From positions 310,001-374,000 of the forward strand of contig NZ_BBLT01000002.1 in the NCBI RefSeq assembly GCF_000775915.1: a DNA stretch of 64,000 nucleotides, read 5' to 3'. The DNA is from Sporocytophaga myxococcoides (GTDB taxonomy: Bacteria > Bacteroidota > Bacteroidia > Cytophagales > Cytophagaceae). Below, piece after piece: positions 25,678 to 35,229 of the stretch (position 1 is its first letter; each line of letters opens with the position of its first letter). Below the pieces are notes generated by a model. It made no database searches. It saw only the letters and a program-made list of their open reading frames with translations, and was not told the origin of the DNA. The translations under genes were made by a program, and so were the position numbers.

Positions 25678-27382
25678 TGGAAGAAGTCGTAGAGCTGCTT
25701 TTCTTTTTGTTGAAATATTGTTCTGCTTCCTCCATGCTTAGGGCATTAAAAGTCATCTTTTTCGTAAGGCCGGCCTTTCTTCCCACATGCACTCCATAGT
25801 GCATGTCCAGATATCCTTCCATTTCATGTGCATCAGGATTAATGCTGATCATGATACCTTTTTCCAGTGCATATCTTACCCATTTCCACTCCATATCAAG
25901 CCTTCTCGGATGGGCATTGATTTCAATAATTACATTATTCTCTGCACAGGCATCAATTACTTTCTTATGGTCTATGGGATATCCTTCTCTTTTAAGTAAC
26001 AATCTTCCTGTCGGGTGGCCGAGCATTGTGGTATAAGGATTTTCGATTGCTTTAATCAGCCTTTCAGTAGCTTTTGCTTTATCCATTTTGAGATTGGAAT
26101 GGATAGAGGCAACTATAAAATCAAAAGATGCTAAAACAGAATCTTCATAATCAAGACTGCCATCATTCAGTATATCAGATTCTATACCTTTGAAAATTTT
26201 GAATGGTGTTAACTTTTTATTCAAAGCGTCGATTTCTGCATGTTGCTCTACAATGCGAAACTCCTGCAGTCCATTTGCATAAAAGGCAGATTTGGAGTGA
26301 TCACTGATTCCAAGATATTCGAATCCAAGCTCCTTGCAATACAAAGCCATTTGTTCAAGCGTATGAACACCGTCACTATAGGTGCTGTGGTTGTGCAGCG
26401 TTCCTTTCAGGTCTTTGTAGGTAATGAGTTCAGGGAGTTTGTTTTCTCTTGCCTTTTCTATTTCATCGTATCCTTCGCGAAGCTCAGGAACTATGAATGG
26501 AAAATTGAGGTGAGTGAAAATTTCTTGCTCATTCTTAAAGTCTTTTGAAGTCAGAAGCTGGAACAAGTTTGAGGAATTTCCCAGATCTGCCTTTAGATGT
26601 AAAGAGGAGGCTGAATTAAGATATGTAAAGTTGCCGAAACGCTCTTCCGGACAGATTTTTACTTCAACTTTGATCTCTGTTAAAAGATCTTTACCCCTCC
26701 ATACAAATGGTCCTGATGCTTTTATATTCTGCTCAAGTGTTTTTATTCCGCTAACTGCATCAAATACTTTTTTCGGCTGGTTCTCTCCGACAATAAGCTG
26801 AATAGTATCTAAAGTCTCGGATTTTCTTTGAATGTCTCCGGCAAGCGATACTTTTAGGTTTAGTGCAGAAAGGTCTTTTTCCAGCTTTAAAGCGGTAGCT
26901 TCGGCTTCAGCATACATCCATTTGTCTTTTTGAGCCGAAGCAAACATTAACTCCTTTTTAATGCTTTCCTGGGTTTTTTCACCAAAACCTTTTAAGGTGG
27001 CAATTTTATTTTCATTGCAAGCTTCAAGCAAGGCTTCAGTGGAAACGATGTCAAGTTCTTTCCAGATGCTTCGCACCTTTTTAGGACCGATCCCTTTTAT
27101 ATTTAAAATATCAATGACTCCTTTGGGAGTTTGAGCCAACAAAGAAGATAATTCGGGGAAGGTACCTGTAGCATTCAAATCCTGAATTTTTCCGGCGATA
27201 CTTTTCCCAACCCCCTCCAGAGAAGCAAGTTCTTCTAATGAAAGTGAAGCTAAGTCGCTGGATATTTTATCAAGATTGTAGACCGCATTTTGATATGTTC
27301 TGATCTTGAAAGAATTTTCCTCATGCAGCTCCATTAATGAAGCTGTGAGTTTGAAGATATTGATAATTTCCTGATTGCCCAT
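25670..27382 (-). CDS. PolX/PHP-family protein with a degenerate polymerase palm
   Basis: A 570-residue protein. Residues 1-150 are the PolX 8-kDa and helix-hairpin-helix region (LEGVGKSIAGKIQDL, IKGIGPKKVRSIW). Residues about 155-320 correspond to the polymerase palm, but AGDIQRKSETLDTIQLIVG replaces the usual G-S-x-R-R...D-I-D block, so the catalytic aspartates read Thr and Gln and the third reads Glu. The C-terminal PHP domain (about 330-565) keeps its metal ligands: GTLHNHSTYSDG, GISDHS, ASIHSN, LGHPTGR, INPDAHE. It may be a nuclease without polymerase activity. The frame opens at 27418; ATG 27382 (MGNQEIINIFKL) fits the family better. Confidence 0.85.
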   Translation of the reverse strand: MGNQEIINIFKLTASLMELHEENSFKIRTYQNAVYNLDKISSDLASLSLEELASLEGVGKSIAGKIQDLNATGTFPELSSLLAQTPKGVIDILNIKGIGPKKVRSIWKELDIVSTEALLEACNENKIATLKGFGEKTQESIKKELMFASAQKDKWMYAEAEATALKLEKDLSALNLKVSLAGDIQRKSETLDTIQLIVGENQPKKVFDAVSGIKTLEQNIKASGPFVWRGKDLLTEIKVEVKICPEERFGNFTYLNSASSLHLKADLGNSSNLFQLLTSKDFKNEQEIFTHLNFPFIVPELREGYDEIEKARENKLPELITYKDLKGTLHNHSTYSDGVHTLEQMALYCKELGFEYLGISDHSKSAFYANGLQEFRIVEQHAEIDALNKKLTPFKIFKGIESDILNDGSLDYEDSVLASFDFIVASIHSNLKMDKAKATERLIKAIENPYTTMLGHPTGRLLLKREGYPIDHKKVIDACAENNVIIEINAHPRRLDMEWKWVRYALEKGIMISINPDAHEMEGYLDMHYGVHVGRKAGLTKKMTFNALSMEEAEQYFNKKKSSSTTSSNA

Positions 27383-27529
27383 TAATTCAAAATTAAAATA
27401 AAAATGAGGAGAAACCAATGAAGGTTTACGCTCATAAATGTTTTTAAAGGAATATGGGTTCCATTCGAAAGATTTTCTTTTGGGTTTAAAGGAAAAAGTT
27501 AATTTTGAAATGAAATTGTGATCTAAAAA

Positions 27530-27937
27530 ATGAATTACTGGCTAGTAAAATCAGAACCATTCAAATATCCTTTCGACCAACTTCAGAAGGATAAATCTAC
27601 TTTCTGGGACGGAGTAAGAAATTATCAGGCCCGTAACAATCTGAAAGCCATGAAAAAAGGAGATCTGGTGCTCTTTTATCACAGCAATGAAGGGAAGGAA
27701 ATTGTGGGGATAGCAAAAGTCCTGAAGGAATTTTATCAGGATCCGACAACAGATGATGCCAATTGGGTGGTAGTAGATCTGGGGCCTCATAAAAAGTTGA
27801 AAAGTCCTGTTACTTTAGAGACGATAAAGGCAGATAAAATACTGGGTAGCATGAGTTTAGTGAAGCAGTCAAGACTTTCTGTAACACCTGTAAAGAAAGA
27901 AGAGTTTGACAGAGTTATTGAGTTGTCCGAGAAATAA
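27530..27937 (+). CDS. EVE domain protein
   Basis: A 135-residue single-domain protein beginning MNYWLVKSEPFKY, with WDGVRNYQARNNL and GDLVLFYHSN, all characteristic of the EVE domain of the PUA-like superfamily. The family binds modified bases in nucleic acids; a precise role for the stand-alone form is not established. It lies upstream of pyrR on the same strand but a separate promoter for pyrR is visible, so cotranscription is uncertain. Confidence 0.9.
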   Translation: MNYWLVKSEPFKYPFDQLQKDKSTFWDGVRNYQARNNLKAMKKGDLVLFYHSNEGKEIVGIAKVLKEFYQDPTTDDANWVVVDLGPHKKLKSPVTLETIKADKILGSMSLVKQSRLSVTPVKKEEFDRVIELSEK

Positions 27938-27950
27938 AAATCTTATAATT

Positions 27951-27982
27951 TTTCGAATAAAATCAGTTCATTATTATCTTTG
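27951..27982 (+). promoter_or_regulatory. Promoter of pyrR-pyrB
   Basis: TTTCG (27951-27955), 19 bases, TATCTTTG (27975-27982). The -7 element matches TAnnTTTG exactly and the -33 element is imperfect. The pyrR start codon is only 12 bases further on, leaving almost no 5' UTR. Confidence 0.5.
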
Positions 27983-27994
27983 AAAAATTTTTAA

Positions 27995-28537
27995 ATGGAA
28001 AAAAGACTCATCATCGGTACAGAACATCTTTCAATAACGATCGACAGACTGTGTCATCAGTTGATTGAACTTCACGGTGATTTTTCCAACTCTGTTATTC
28101 TTGGTATTCAGCCAAGAGGTGTTAGCTTTTCAGAACGTATTCAAAGAAAACTACAGGACATTCTTCAAAAAGAAGTAAAAATTGGTTATCTGGATGTTAC
28201 TTTTTTCCGTGATGATTTCAGGAGAAAAGACAATCCTTTGAAAGCCAATGCCACTAAGGTACCTTTTCTTATTGAAGATAAAAATGTAATTCTTGTAGAT
28301 GATGTGCTCTATACAGGAAGGACGATCCGTGCTGCTATGGATGCCATGACAGCATTCGGAAGACCAAGAAAAGTTGAACTTTTGGTACTTGTAGACAGAA
28401 AATACAGCAGAGATCTTCCAATTCAGCCTAATTATATCGGTGTAGAGGTGGATTGCCTTGAATCCGAAAAAGTGTTGGTTGAATTAAAGGAAGAAGGATT
28501 GAAAGACGATAATATTTGGTTGATTAATAAAACCTGA
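27995..28537 (+). CDS. pyrR: PyrR-like uracil phosphoribosyltransferase
   Basis: A type I phosphoribosyltransferase of 180 residues. [20 protein letters not shown] (about 92-111) is the PRPP-binding motif, [14 protein letters not shown] and [13 protein letters not shown] are PyrR-family blocks. In Firmicutes PyrR is an RNA-binding attenuator protein and a weak uracil phosphoribosyltransferase. Here the promoter match leaves no room for an attenuation leader, so the enzyme activity or a different control is more likely (inference). It precedes pyrB with a 2-bp gap, supporting a role in pyrimidine metabolism. Confidence 0.9.
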   Translation: MEKRLIIGTEHLSITIDRLCHQLIELHGDFSNSVILGIQPRGVSFSERIQRKLQDILQKEVKIGYLDVTFFRDDFRRKDNPLKANATKVPFLIEDKNVILVDDVLYTGRTIRAAMDAMTAFGRPRKVELLVLVDRKYSRDLPIQPNYIGVEVDCLESEKVLVELKEEGLKDDNIWLINKT

Positions 28538-28539
28538 CA

Positions 28540-29466
28540 ATGCAGCATTTAAGTGTTAAACACCTTCTTGGAATCAAAGACCTCACCAGAGAGGACATTA
28601 ATTTAATTTTAGATACTGCGGAAAATTTTAAAGAAGTAATTAACCGGCCCATCAAAAAGGTTCCTTCTTTGAGGGATATTACTATTGCCAATATTTTTTT
28701 CGAGAATTCTACGAGAACAAGGTTGTCTTTTGAACTTGCCGAGAAAAGGTTATCAGCAGATGTTATAAATTTTTCTTCGTCTTCCAGTTCTGTAAAGAAA
28801 GGAGAGACTTTACTTGACACGGTCAATAATATCCTTGCGATGAAAGTGGATATGATCGTGATGAGACATAGTAGTGTCGGCTCTCCTCATTATCTTTCGA
28901 AGCATATAAAAGCCAAAATTGTGAATGCGGGAGATGGAACACATGAACATCCTACTCAGGCTTTGCTGGATGCGTTCACAATAAAGGAAAAATTCGGTCA
29001 TGTAGAGGGTAAGAAGGTTTGTATTTTCGGTGATATCCTGCATTCAAGGGTAGCACTTTCAAATATTTTTGCATTGCAGAAGTTAGGAGCTGAAGTAATG
29101 GTATGCGGTCCTATCACACTTCTTCCAAAATACATCAAAGATCTTAACGTAAAAGTGGAGCTGGATCTTAAGAAAGCGTTGGAGTGGTGCGATGTTGCAA
29201 ACGTTCTGAGAATTCAGCTTGAAAGACAGACCATCAAATATTTCCCTTCATTAAGGGAGTATTCTTTATATTATGGAATTAATAAATCTTTGTTAGATTC
29301 TCTTAACAAAGAAATAATGATCATGCACCCGGGACCTATTAACAGAGGTGTAGAGTTGTCTAGTGATGTAGCTGATTCTCATCATTCCGTAATCCTGAAT
29401 CAGGTGGAAAACGGCGTGGCGGTTAGAATGGCAGTGCTTTATCTGCTTGCTGGCGCTACAGAGTAA
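28540..29466 (+). CDS. pyrB: Aspartate carbamoyltransferase catalytic chain
   Basis: A 308-residue enzyme making N-carbamoylaspartate, the committed step of UMP synthesis. [19 protein letters not shown] carries the carbamoyl-phosphate S-T-R-T-R motif, [17 protein letters not shown] the His-Pro-x-Gln motif, and [11 protein letters not shown] the C-terminal block. Length is normal for class B/C chains. It directly follows pyrR. No pyrI regulatory chain gene follows. Confidence 0.95.
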   Translation: MQHLSVKHLLGIKDLTREDINLILDTAENFKEVINRPIKKVPSLRDITIANIFFENSTRTRLSFELAEKRLSADVINFSSSSSSVKKGETLLDTVNNILAMKVDMIVMRHSSVGSPHYLSKHIKAKIVNAGDGTHEHPTQALLDAFTIKEKFGHVEGKKVCIFGDILHSRVALSNIFALQKLGAEVMVCGPITLLPKYIKDLNVKVELDLKKALEWCDVANVLRIQLERQTIKYFPSLREYSLYYGINKSLLDSLNKEIMIMHPGPINRGVELSSDVADSHHSVILNQVENGVAVRMAVLYLLAGATE

Positions 29467-29780
29467 TAGAGCTGAAAGCTTAAAGCAAAAAGTGAAATAA
29501 AAAGTTTGCTTTAAAAATAATAGCTGATTTTACTGGTAAAATAAATAGCAACAGGTTGGGTTCCTGCAACAAACTATCTATTCCGAAATTATTTGAAAGG
29601 CACTCTGCCAATTCATAAACCTTATTACCTGTCAACCTAAAACTTTTAACTTTCCACTTTTGACTTTAAGCTTTCCGCTTCCCCAAACTTATCTTCCCTA
29701 AACTTTGTTGAATTACGGGTCAGGAATTTTGTTTCAAAGATCTTATTTCTAATTTTGACAAAGGCAAACTTTAAGTTTTT
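29467..29780. other. pyrB to CBS spacer with degenerate repeats
   Basis: This 314-bp gap has two blocks of AAGCTTAAAGC / AACTTTCCACTTTTGACTTT-like low-complexity repeats (about 29470-29515 and 29638-29690), in opposite orientation, between them a short hairpin (CAGGTTGGGTTCCTG). The promoter of the next gene is at 29728-29757. No gene is seen. Confidence 0.5.
29728..29757 (+). promoter_or_regulatory. Promoter of the cystathionine beta-synthase gene
   Basis: TTTG (29728-29731), 18 bases, TAATTTTG (29750-29757), close to the Bacteroidota consensus; the start codon is 23 bases downstream. Confidence 0.55.
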
Positions 29781-31148
29781 ATGTACTACTCTTCAATTAT
29801 TCAGGCTATAGGAAATACTCCACTGGTAAAACTTAACAAAGTAACCAAAGGAATAAAAGGGACAATACTCGTTAAGGTAGAGTATTTTAATCCAGGAAAT
29901 TCTGTAAAAGACAGAATGGCTTTAAAGATGGTTGAAGATGCAGAAAAAGCTGGAATTCTGAAACCAGGAGGAACCATTATAGAAGGTACTTCCGGAAACA
30001 CAGGTATGGGACTTGCGCTGGCAGCTATTGCAAAAGGCTATAAGTGTATTTTTACCACTACAGATAAACAGTCCAAAGAGAAAGTGGATGTATTGCGCGC
30101 ACTGGGAGCAGAAGTTATTATTTGCCCTACGAACGTAGCCCCTTCTGATCCCAGATCTTATTATTGTGTTGCCGCGAAATTGAATAAAGAAATTCCGAAT
30201 TCATTTTATCCGAATCAGTACGATAACCTTTCTAATACCGCTGCTCACTATGAAACAACAGGTCCTGAAATCTGGAGTCAGACTGAAGGTAAGGTAACTC
30301 ACTTTGCTGCCGGTGTCGGAACAGGTGGTACGATGTGCGGAGTTTCTAAATTCCTCAAGGAAAAGAATTCATCTATCAAATCAATAGGTATTGACACATA
30401 TGGTTCCGTATTCAAGAAATACAAAGAAACAGGCGTGTTTGATGAAAACGAAATTTTCCCTTATGGAACAGAAGGTATAGGAGAAGACATCCTTCCGAAA
30501 AATGTTGACTTCAGCCTGATCGATCAGTTTATAAAAGTTACGGATAAAGATGCAGCTGTCATGACCAGAAAGCTGGCCAGAGAAGAAGGACTATTTGTCG
30601 GATGGTCCAGCGGATCTGCAGTGTACGGTGCATTAGAGTATGCAAGAGAGCATTTTACTGATAATGATGTGATGGTGGTTATTTTACCGGATCATGGTAC
30701 AAGGTATCTTGCGAAAATCTACAATGATGTATGGATGAAAGATCACGGATATCTTGAAAGCCGTAGTTTTGCGACAGCAAAAGACATCATTGCAGATCAG
30801 AAAAATGGTAAGCTGATTACGATTGCTAAAAATGATAAAGTTGCAGAGGCCGTGAAGATCCTTAACGGAAAAGGCATTTCTCAGATCCCTGTAACAGATG
30901 GTGATACTTTTGTTGGAAGTCTGACTGATTCTAAGGTGTTGAAGAAATTAATTGAAAATCCAGGCTTGAAAGATCTTACAGTGGGAGAGGTAATGGAAGC
31001 TCCGTTTACTTTTGTCGGATTGGATAATACGATAGATGTCCTTTCATCTCTGATAACAAAAGATAACACAGCTCTTCTGGTTCGCGATGAAAAAAATGAT
31101 GTGAGGATTATCACTCAGGCGGATTTGCTTTCCGCGATGGCGCGATAA
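29781..31148 (+). CDS. Cystathionine beta-synthase with CBS domain pair
   Basis: A 455-residue PLP enzyme. Residues 1-315 form the beta-family fold: NPGNSVKDRMALKM (PLP Lys), EGTSGNTGMGLALAA (phosphate/substrate loop) and GTGGTMCGVSKFL. Residues about 335-455 are two CBS motifs (GISQIPVTDG, VGEVMEAPFTFV), which in animals bind S-adenosylmethionine. It condenses homocysteine and serine to cystathionine in transsulfuration; cysteine synthase activity is the alternative. There is no N-terminal heme region. Own promoter and terminator, so monocistronic. Confidence 0.9.
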   Translation: MYYSSIIQAIGNTPLVKLNKVTKGIKGTILVKVEYFNPGNSVKDRMALKMVEDAEKAGILKPGGTIIEGTSGNTGMGLALAAIAKGYKCIFTTTDKQSKEKVDVLRALGAEVIICPTNVAPSDPRSYYCVAAKLNKEIPNSFYPNQYDNLSNTAAHYETTGPEIWSQTEGKVTHFAAGVGTGGTMCGVSKFLKEKNSSIKSIGIDTYGSVFKKYKETGVFDENEIFPYGTEGIGEDILPKNVDFSLIDQFIKVTDKDAAVMTRKLAREEGLFVGWSSGSAVYGALEYAREHFTDNDVMVVILPDHGTRYLAKIYNDVWMKDHGYLESRSFATAKDIIADQKNGKLITIAKNDKVAEAVKILNGKGISQIPVTDGDTFVGSLTDSKVLKKLIENPGLKDLTVGEVMEAPFTFVGLDNTIDVLSSLITKDNTALLVRDEKNDVRIITQADLLSAMAR

Positions 31149-31171
31149 ATTACAGTAGGTAATAATTATTT

Positions 31172-31221
31172 ATGCTGAATTATGAAGAGATTTTTCTTTT
31201 CGTAGTTCAGCATTTTTTTTA
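31172..31221 (+). terminator. Terminator of the CBS gene
   Basis: ATGCTGAA pairs with TTCAGCAT, with further pairing inside, and is followed by a run of eight T. Confidence 0.8.
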
Positions 31222-31380
31222 GGAAAAAGGTCTTTAAGATCCAGTCCTTTCAAAGAAAAGTATTTTAAGTCGGCCATTCGTATTGTTTTTTTATTATTTT
31301 TGAATGACCCAACTAGGACGCTTACTCTTTCTGTCCGGTCACTATCTTAATTCTTTGCACTTTATAAATCTTCCTGTTTA

Positions 31381-34300
31381 ATGAGTCAACTTAAAAAGTT
31401 AGAAAAGTTACTGGTTGCCAACCGTGGTGAAATTGCTATTCGTGTATTACGTGCAGCATCTGAGTTAAAAATAAAAACCGTAGCTATATATACTTATGAG
31501 GATCGATACTCTTTACATCGCTATAAAGCGGATGAAGCCTATCAGATCGGAAGGGATAATGAACCACTAAAACCATACCTTGACATTGAACAAATCATTC
31601 AACTTGCCAAAAGACATCATGTAGATGCCATACATCCGGGCTATGGCTTTTTATCAGAGAATGTAAATCTGGCAAGGAGGTGTAAAGAAGAAGGAATTAT
31701 TTTTATTGGTCCTGAGCCTGAGGTGATGGAAGCTTTGGGGGATAAAGTCTCAGCAAAGGAAATTGCCATCAGTGCAGGGGTGCCTATTATTGAGGACAGT
31801 AAAGAAAACCTGGTTTCACTTGAAATTGCAAAGAAAGAAGCGCTGCGAATTGGATATCCGTTGATGATGAAAGCCGCAGCCGGAGGAGGTGGAAGGGGAA
31901 TGCGTGTTATCCGCGATGAAAGTCAGCTAGAAAGAGCATATAATGAAGCCAGAGCCGAAGCATTAAAAGCTTTTGGTGATGATACGGTTTTCCTTGAAAA
32001 GTTTATAGACCGACCGAAACACATAGAGGTACAGCTCATGGGAGATAATCATGGGAATATTGTTCACCTGTATGAAAGAGATTGTTCTGTACAGAGAAGA
32101 TTTCAGAAAGTCGTAGAGGTAGCTCCATGTCCTGTCTTGAAAGAGGAGACTAAACAACAGATCTATAATTATGCGCTTACAATTGCACGACATGTAAAGT
32201 ATAACAATGTCGGTACCGTTGAATTTCTGGTGGATCAGGATGAAAGGGTTTATTTTATAGAGGTAAATCCACGTATCCAGGTAGAGCATACCATTACTGA
32301 AGAAATAACGGGAATAGATATCGTTCGCTCACAGATTTTGATAGCCAAAGGTCATAAGTTGTCGGACCCCTGTATCTTCATATACAGGCAGGATGATGTT
32401 AAATGCAATGGCTTTGCCATTCAGTGCCGTGTGACAACAGAAGATCCTGCCAATGGATTTAAGCCAGATTATGGAACCATCATTGCATACAGAAATGCAG
32501 CAGGTTTTGGTATCCGTCTTGATGAAGGTAGTTCTTATCCGGGTGTTAAAATATCGCCTTTTTTCGATTCTCTTCTTGTGAAAGTGTCTTCATCAGGAAG
32601 AACCTTGAGGGGCGCTTGCGATCGTCTTCATCGTGCGCTTAGGGAGTTCAGAATAAGAGGTGTAAAAACAAACATAGGATTTTTAGAGAATGTTATTTCT
32701 CATCCCGAATTTATCAAAGGCCATGCTACTGTAAAGTTTATAGAAGAACATCCTGAATTGTTGAATATCAAAAATATTCAGGATAGAGGAACCAAGACAC
32801 TAAAGTTTCTTTCCAACGTGATAGTGAATGGGAATCAGGATGTAAAGAATGTGGATGATAAGAGAACATTCAGAACACCGCAAATCCCATTTTATGAGAA
32901 ATATAGCCCTTATCCTGATGGAACCAAGCAAGTCCTTACCAATGGTGGGCCGCAGGGGCTTGTAAATTGGCTGAAAGATCAAAAATCGATTCAGTTTACA
33001 GATACAACTTTCAGAGATGCGCATCAGTCTCTGCTGGCTACAAGAGTACGTACCAAAAACATGGTTGAGGTAGCAGAGAGTTTTGCCAAAAATCATCCTC
33101 AGGTCTTTTCTATGGAAGTATGGGGTGGCGCTACTTTTGACGTGGCCATGAGATTCCTTCATGAAGATCCCTGGCAAAGGCTTCAGCTGATCCGTGAAGC
33201 TGTTCCGAATATTCTGCTTCAAATGCTGATCAGAGGTTCCAATGCAGTAGGATATAAGGCTTACCCGGATAATCTGATTGAAAAGTTTATTGAGAAAACC
33301 TGGGAAAACGGTGTAGATATATTCAGGATATTTGACTCGCTCAACTGGGTTGAAGCCATGAAGGTAAGTATCAAAGCTGTGAAAGAAAGAACGGGGGGCA
33401 TTGCAGAAGCAGCAGTCTGCTATTCCGGAGATATTCTGGATCCTGACAACAAGAAGTATACGCTGCAGTATTACCTTGACATGGCAAGACAGCTTGAAGA
33501 TCTTGGTGCACATATTCTGTGTATTAAAGATATGGCGGGTTTGTTAAAGCCATATTCTGCGGAGCTGCTTATTAAAGAGTTGAAAAAAGCGGTAAGCATT
33601 CCTATTCATCTGCATACACATGATACTTCGGCAATTCAGGCTGCGACTTATCTTAAAGCAGTGGAAGCAGGAGTAGACATTATTGATGTGGCCATTGCAT
33701 CTATGTCCGGGTTGACATCTCAGCCTAACTTTAATTCTATCGTATCAATGCTGAAAGGCCATGAACGTGAGCTTAAGTTTAATATGTCCGCATTGAACAA
33801 ATATTCAAACTATTGGGAAGATGTAAGAGAGTTTTATTATCCTTTTGAATCTGACCTGAAAGCAGGCACTGCAGAGGTTTATGAAAATGAAATTCCGGGC
33901 GGGCAATATTCAAACCTCAGGCCCCAGGCAGAGGCATTGGGCCTGGGAGAAAAGTTTGAAAAGGTAAAGCAGAATTATGCATTGGTGAACAAGATGTTTG
34001 GTGATATCATAAAGGTAACGCCAAGCTCTAAAGTTGTGGGTGATATGGCCTTATTCATGACATCAAATAATCTGACTGAAAAAGATATTATGGAAAAAGG
34101 ACAATACCTGTCTTTCCCTGAGTCTGTCGTCAGTTTGTTTAAAGGTGAAATAGGACAGGCATACGGAGGATTTCCTGAAAAGCTTCAGTCTATTATTCTT
34201 AAAGGGGAAAAGCCATTTACAGAAAGACCTAATGATCATTTGGCTCCTGTAGATTTTGATAAAGAATTTGACGCATTTCAACAGCAGTTCGGAAGCTCGT

Positions 34301-34827
34301 CTACTTTCCTTGATTTTCTGAGCTATAAGATGTATCCAAAAGTATTTGAAGGATATGCTAAACACAGAGAACTATATGGTGATGTTAGCAATATCCCAAC
34401 ACTTGCCTTTTTTTATGGCTTAAAAAACAATCAGGAAATCCTTGTGAAGTTGAGTAAAGGAAAGACAATTATTGTGAAAATGTTGTATTGTTCTGCTGCG
34501 GATGAAAACGGAATGAGAACTGTGTTTTTTGAACTTAATGGGCAGACCAGAAATGTGCAGGTGAAGGATAATACCATTAAGGTAACAAGGCCAACTCATA
34601 AAAAGGTGGAAACAACCAAGCAGGTAGGAGCTCCATTACAGGGCAAAATCGGACAGGTAATGGTAAAGGTTGGAGATGCTGTCAAAGAAAACGCACCGCT
34701 GTTTGTTGTTGAGGCAATGAAAATGGAAACTACCATTACTTCAAAGGAGGATGGAAAAATTAAAAGCATTTATCTTCCAGAGGGGACAATGGTTGAACAG
34801 GATGATATGGTTTTAGAAATGGAATAA
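31381..34827 (+). CDS. pyc: Pyruvate carboxylase
   Basis: Single-chain biotin enzyme of 1148 residues making oxaloacetate from pyruvate. The biotin carboxylase domain (about 6-455) has LVANRGEIAIRVLRAA, KAAAGGGGRGMRV and EVNPRIQVEHTITEE. The carboxyltransferase domain (about 535-810) has DTTFRDAHQSLLATRVR and HLHTHDTSAIQAATY, and the C-terminal biotinyl domain carries VEAMKMETTI with the biotin-accepting Lys. A tetramerisation domain lies between. Full length, no break. Oxaloacetate feeds aspartate and so the thr and pyr pathways nearby (inference). A possible -7 box TATTTTTG lies at 31295-31302 without a good partner. Confidence 0.96.
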   Translation: MSQLKKLEKLLVANRGEIAIRVLRAASELKIKTVAIYTYEDRYSLHRYKADEAYQIGRDNEPLKPYLDIEQIIQLAKRHHVDAIHPGYGFLSENVNLARRCKEEGIIFIGPEPEVMEALGDKVSAKEIAISAGVPIIEDSKENLVSLEIAKKEALRIGYPLMMKAAAGGGGRGMRVIRDESQLERAYNEARAEALKAFGDDTVFLEKFIDRPKHIEVQLMGDNHGNIVHLYERDCSVQRRFQKVVEVAPCPVLKEETKQQIYNYALTIARHVKYNNVGTVEFLVDQDERVYFIEVNPRIQVEHTITEEITGIDIVRSQILIAKGHKLSDPCIFIYRQDDVKCNGFAIQCRVTTEDPANGFKPDYGTIIAYRNAAGFGIRLDEGSSYPGVKISPFFDSLLVKVSSSGRTLRGACDRLHRALREFRIRGVKTNIGFLENVISHPEFIKGHATVKFIEEHPELLNIKNIQDRGTKTLKFLSNVIVNGNQDVKNVDDKRTFRTPQIPFYEKYSPYPDGTKQVLTNGGPQGLVNWLKDQKSIQFTDTTFRDAHQSLLATRVRTKNMVEVAESFAKNHPQVFSMEVWGGATFDVAMRFLHEDPWQRLQLIREAVPNILLQMLIRGSNAVGYKAYPDNLIEKFIEKTWENGVDIFRIFDSLNWVEAMKVSIKAVKERTGGIAEAAVCYSGDILDPDNKKYTLQYYLDMARQLEDLGAHILCIKDMAGLLKPYSAELLIKELKKAVSIPIHLHTHDTSAIQAATYLKAVEAGVDIIDVAIASMSGLTSQPNFNSIVSMLKGHERELKFNMSALNKYSNYWEDVREFYYPFESDLKAGTAEVYENEIPGGQYSNLRPQAEALGLGEKFEKVKQNYALVNKMFGDIIKVTPSSKVVGDMALFMTSNNLTEKDIMEKGQYLSFPESVVSLFKGEIGQAYGGFPEKLQSIILKGEKPFTERPNDHLAPVDFDKEFDAFQQQFGSSSTFLDFLSYKMYPKVFEGYAKHRELYGDVSNIPTLAFFYGLKNNQEILVKLSKGKTIIVKMLYCSAADENGMRTVFFELNGQTRNVQVKDNTIKVTRPTHKKVETTKQVGAPLQGKIGQVMVKVGDAVKENAPLFVVEAMKMETTITSKEDGKIKSIYLPEGTMVEQDDMVLEME

Positions 34828-35229
34828 TTTACCGGATTATTTATATAAAATACATAAATGTTGTTTAAAAGTTTAATAACTAGATCTTTAGGAGAGGAGT
34901 TGGTGTGTTAATTTTTTTAATTTCATTTATTCCATTGTCTTGCTCTTCAGGGCGAAGTCAGGCCTGGACTCCCAAGAGAGGAAAAAAATGAAAAGCTGAC
35001 ATAATAGGAAGTAACTGTATTGTCGCTCTTTTTATACAAATATTATGAGATACCCTTCTTGAAGGGTATTTTTTTTGAAATACGTTCACCTGGGATATAT
35101 TAATCCGTATTAAAGCTCTATGATCGTCGTCTTTTTGTTTAAAGTTATTGTAAGAATGATCAATAAAATATGCCACGATTGTAATTTAAAGTTTTATTCT
35201 GATTACTTTTTTTATCTAAAAAATTTGAC
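34828..35229 (+). other. Intergenic region with terminator at 35050-35077 and possible small RNA
   Basis: ATACCCTTC and GAAGGGTAT (35050-35069) form a tight hairpin followed by eight T. It lies 220 bases beyond the pyruvate carboxylase stop, farther than usual. Between them a nested hairpin CTCTT...AAGAG around AGTC...GACT occurs at 34943-34978. The terminator may serve pyc or a separate short transcript; no gene is seen. Confidence 0.55.

Noticed and set aside
32800-33513. 237-codon minus-strand ORF across pyruvate carboxylase
   Set aside because: Antisense to the carboxyltransferase domain, which is intact; a shadow frame.
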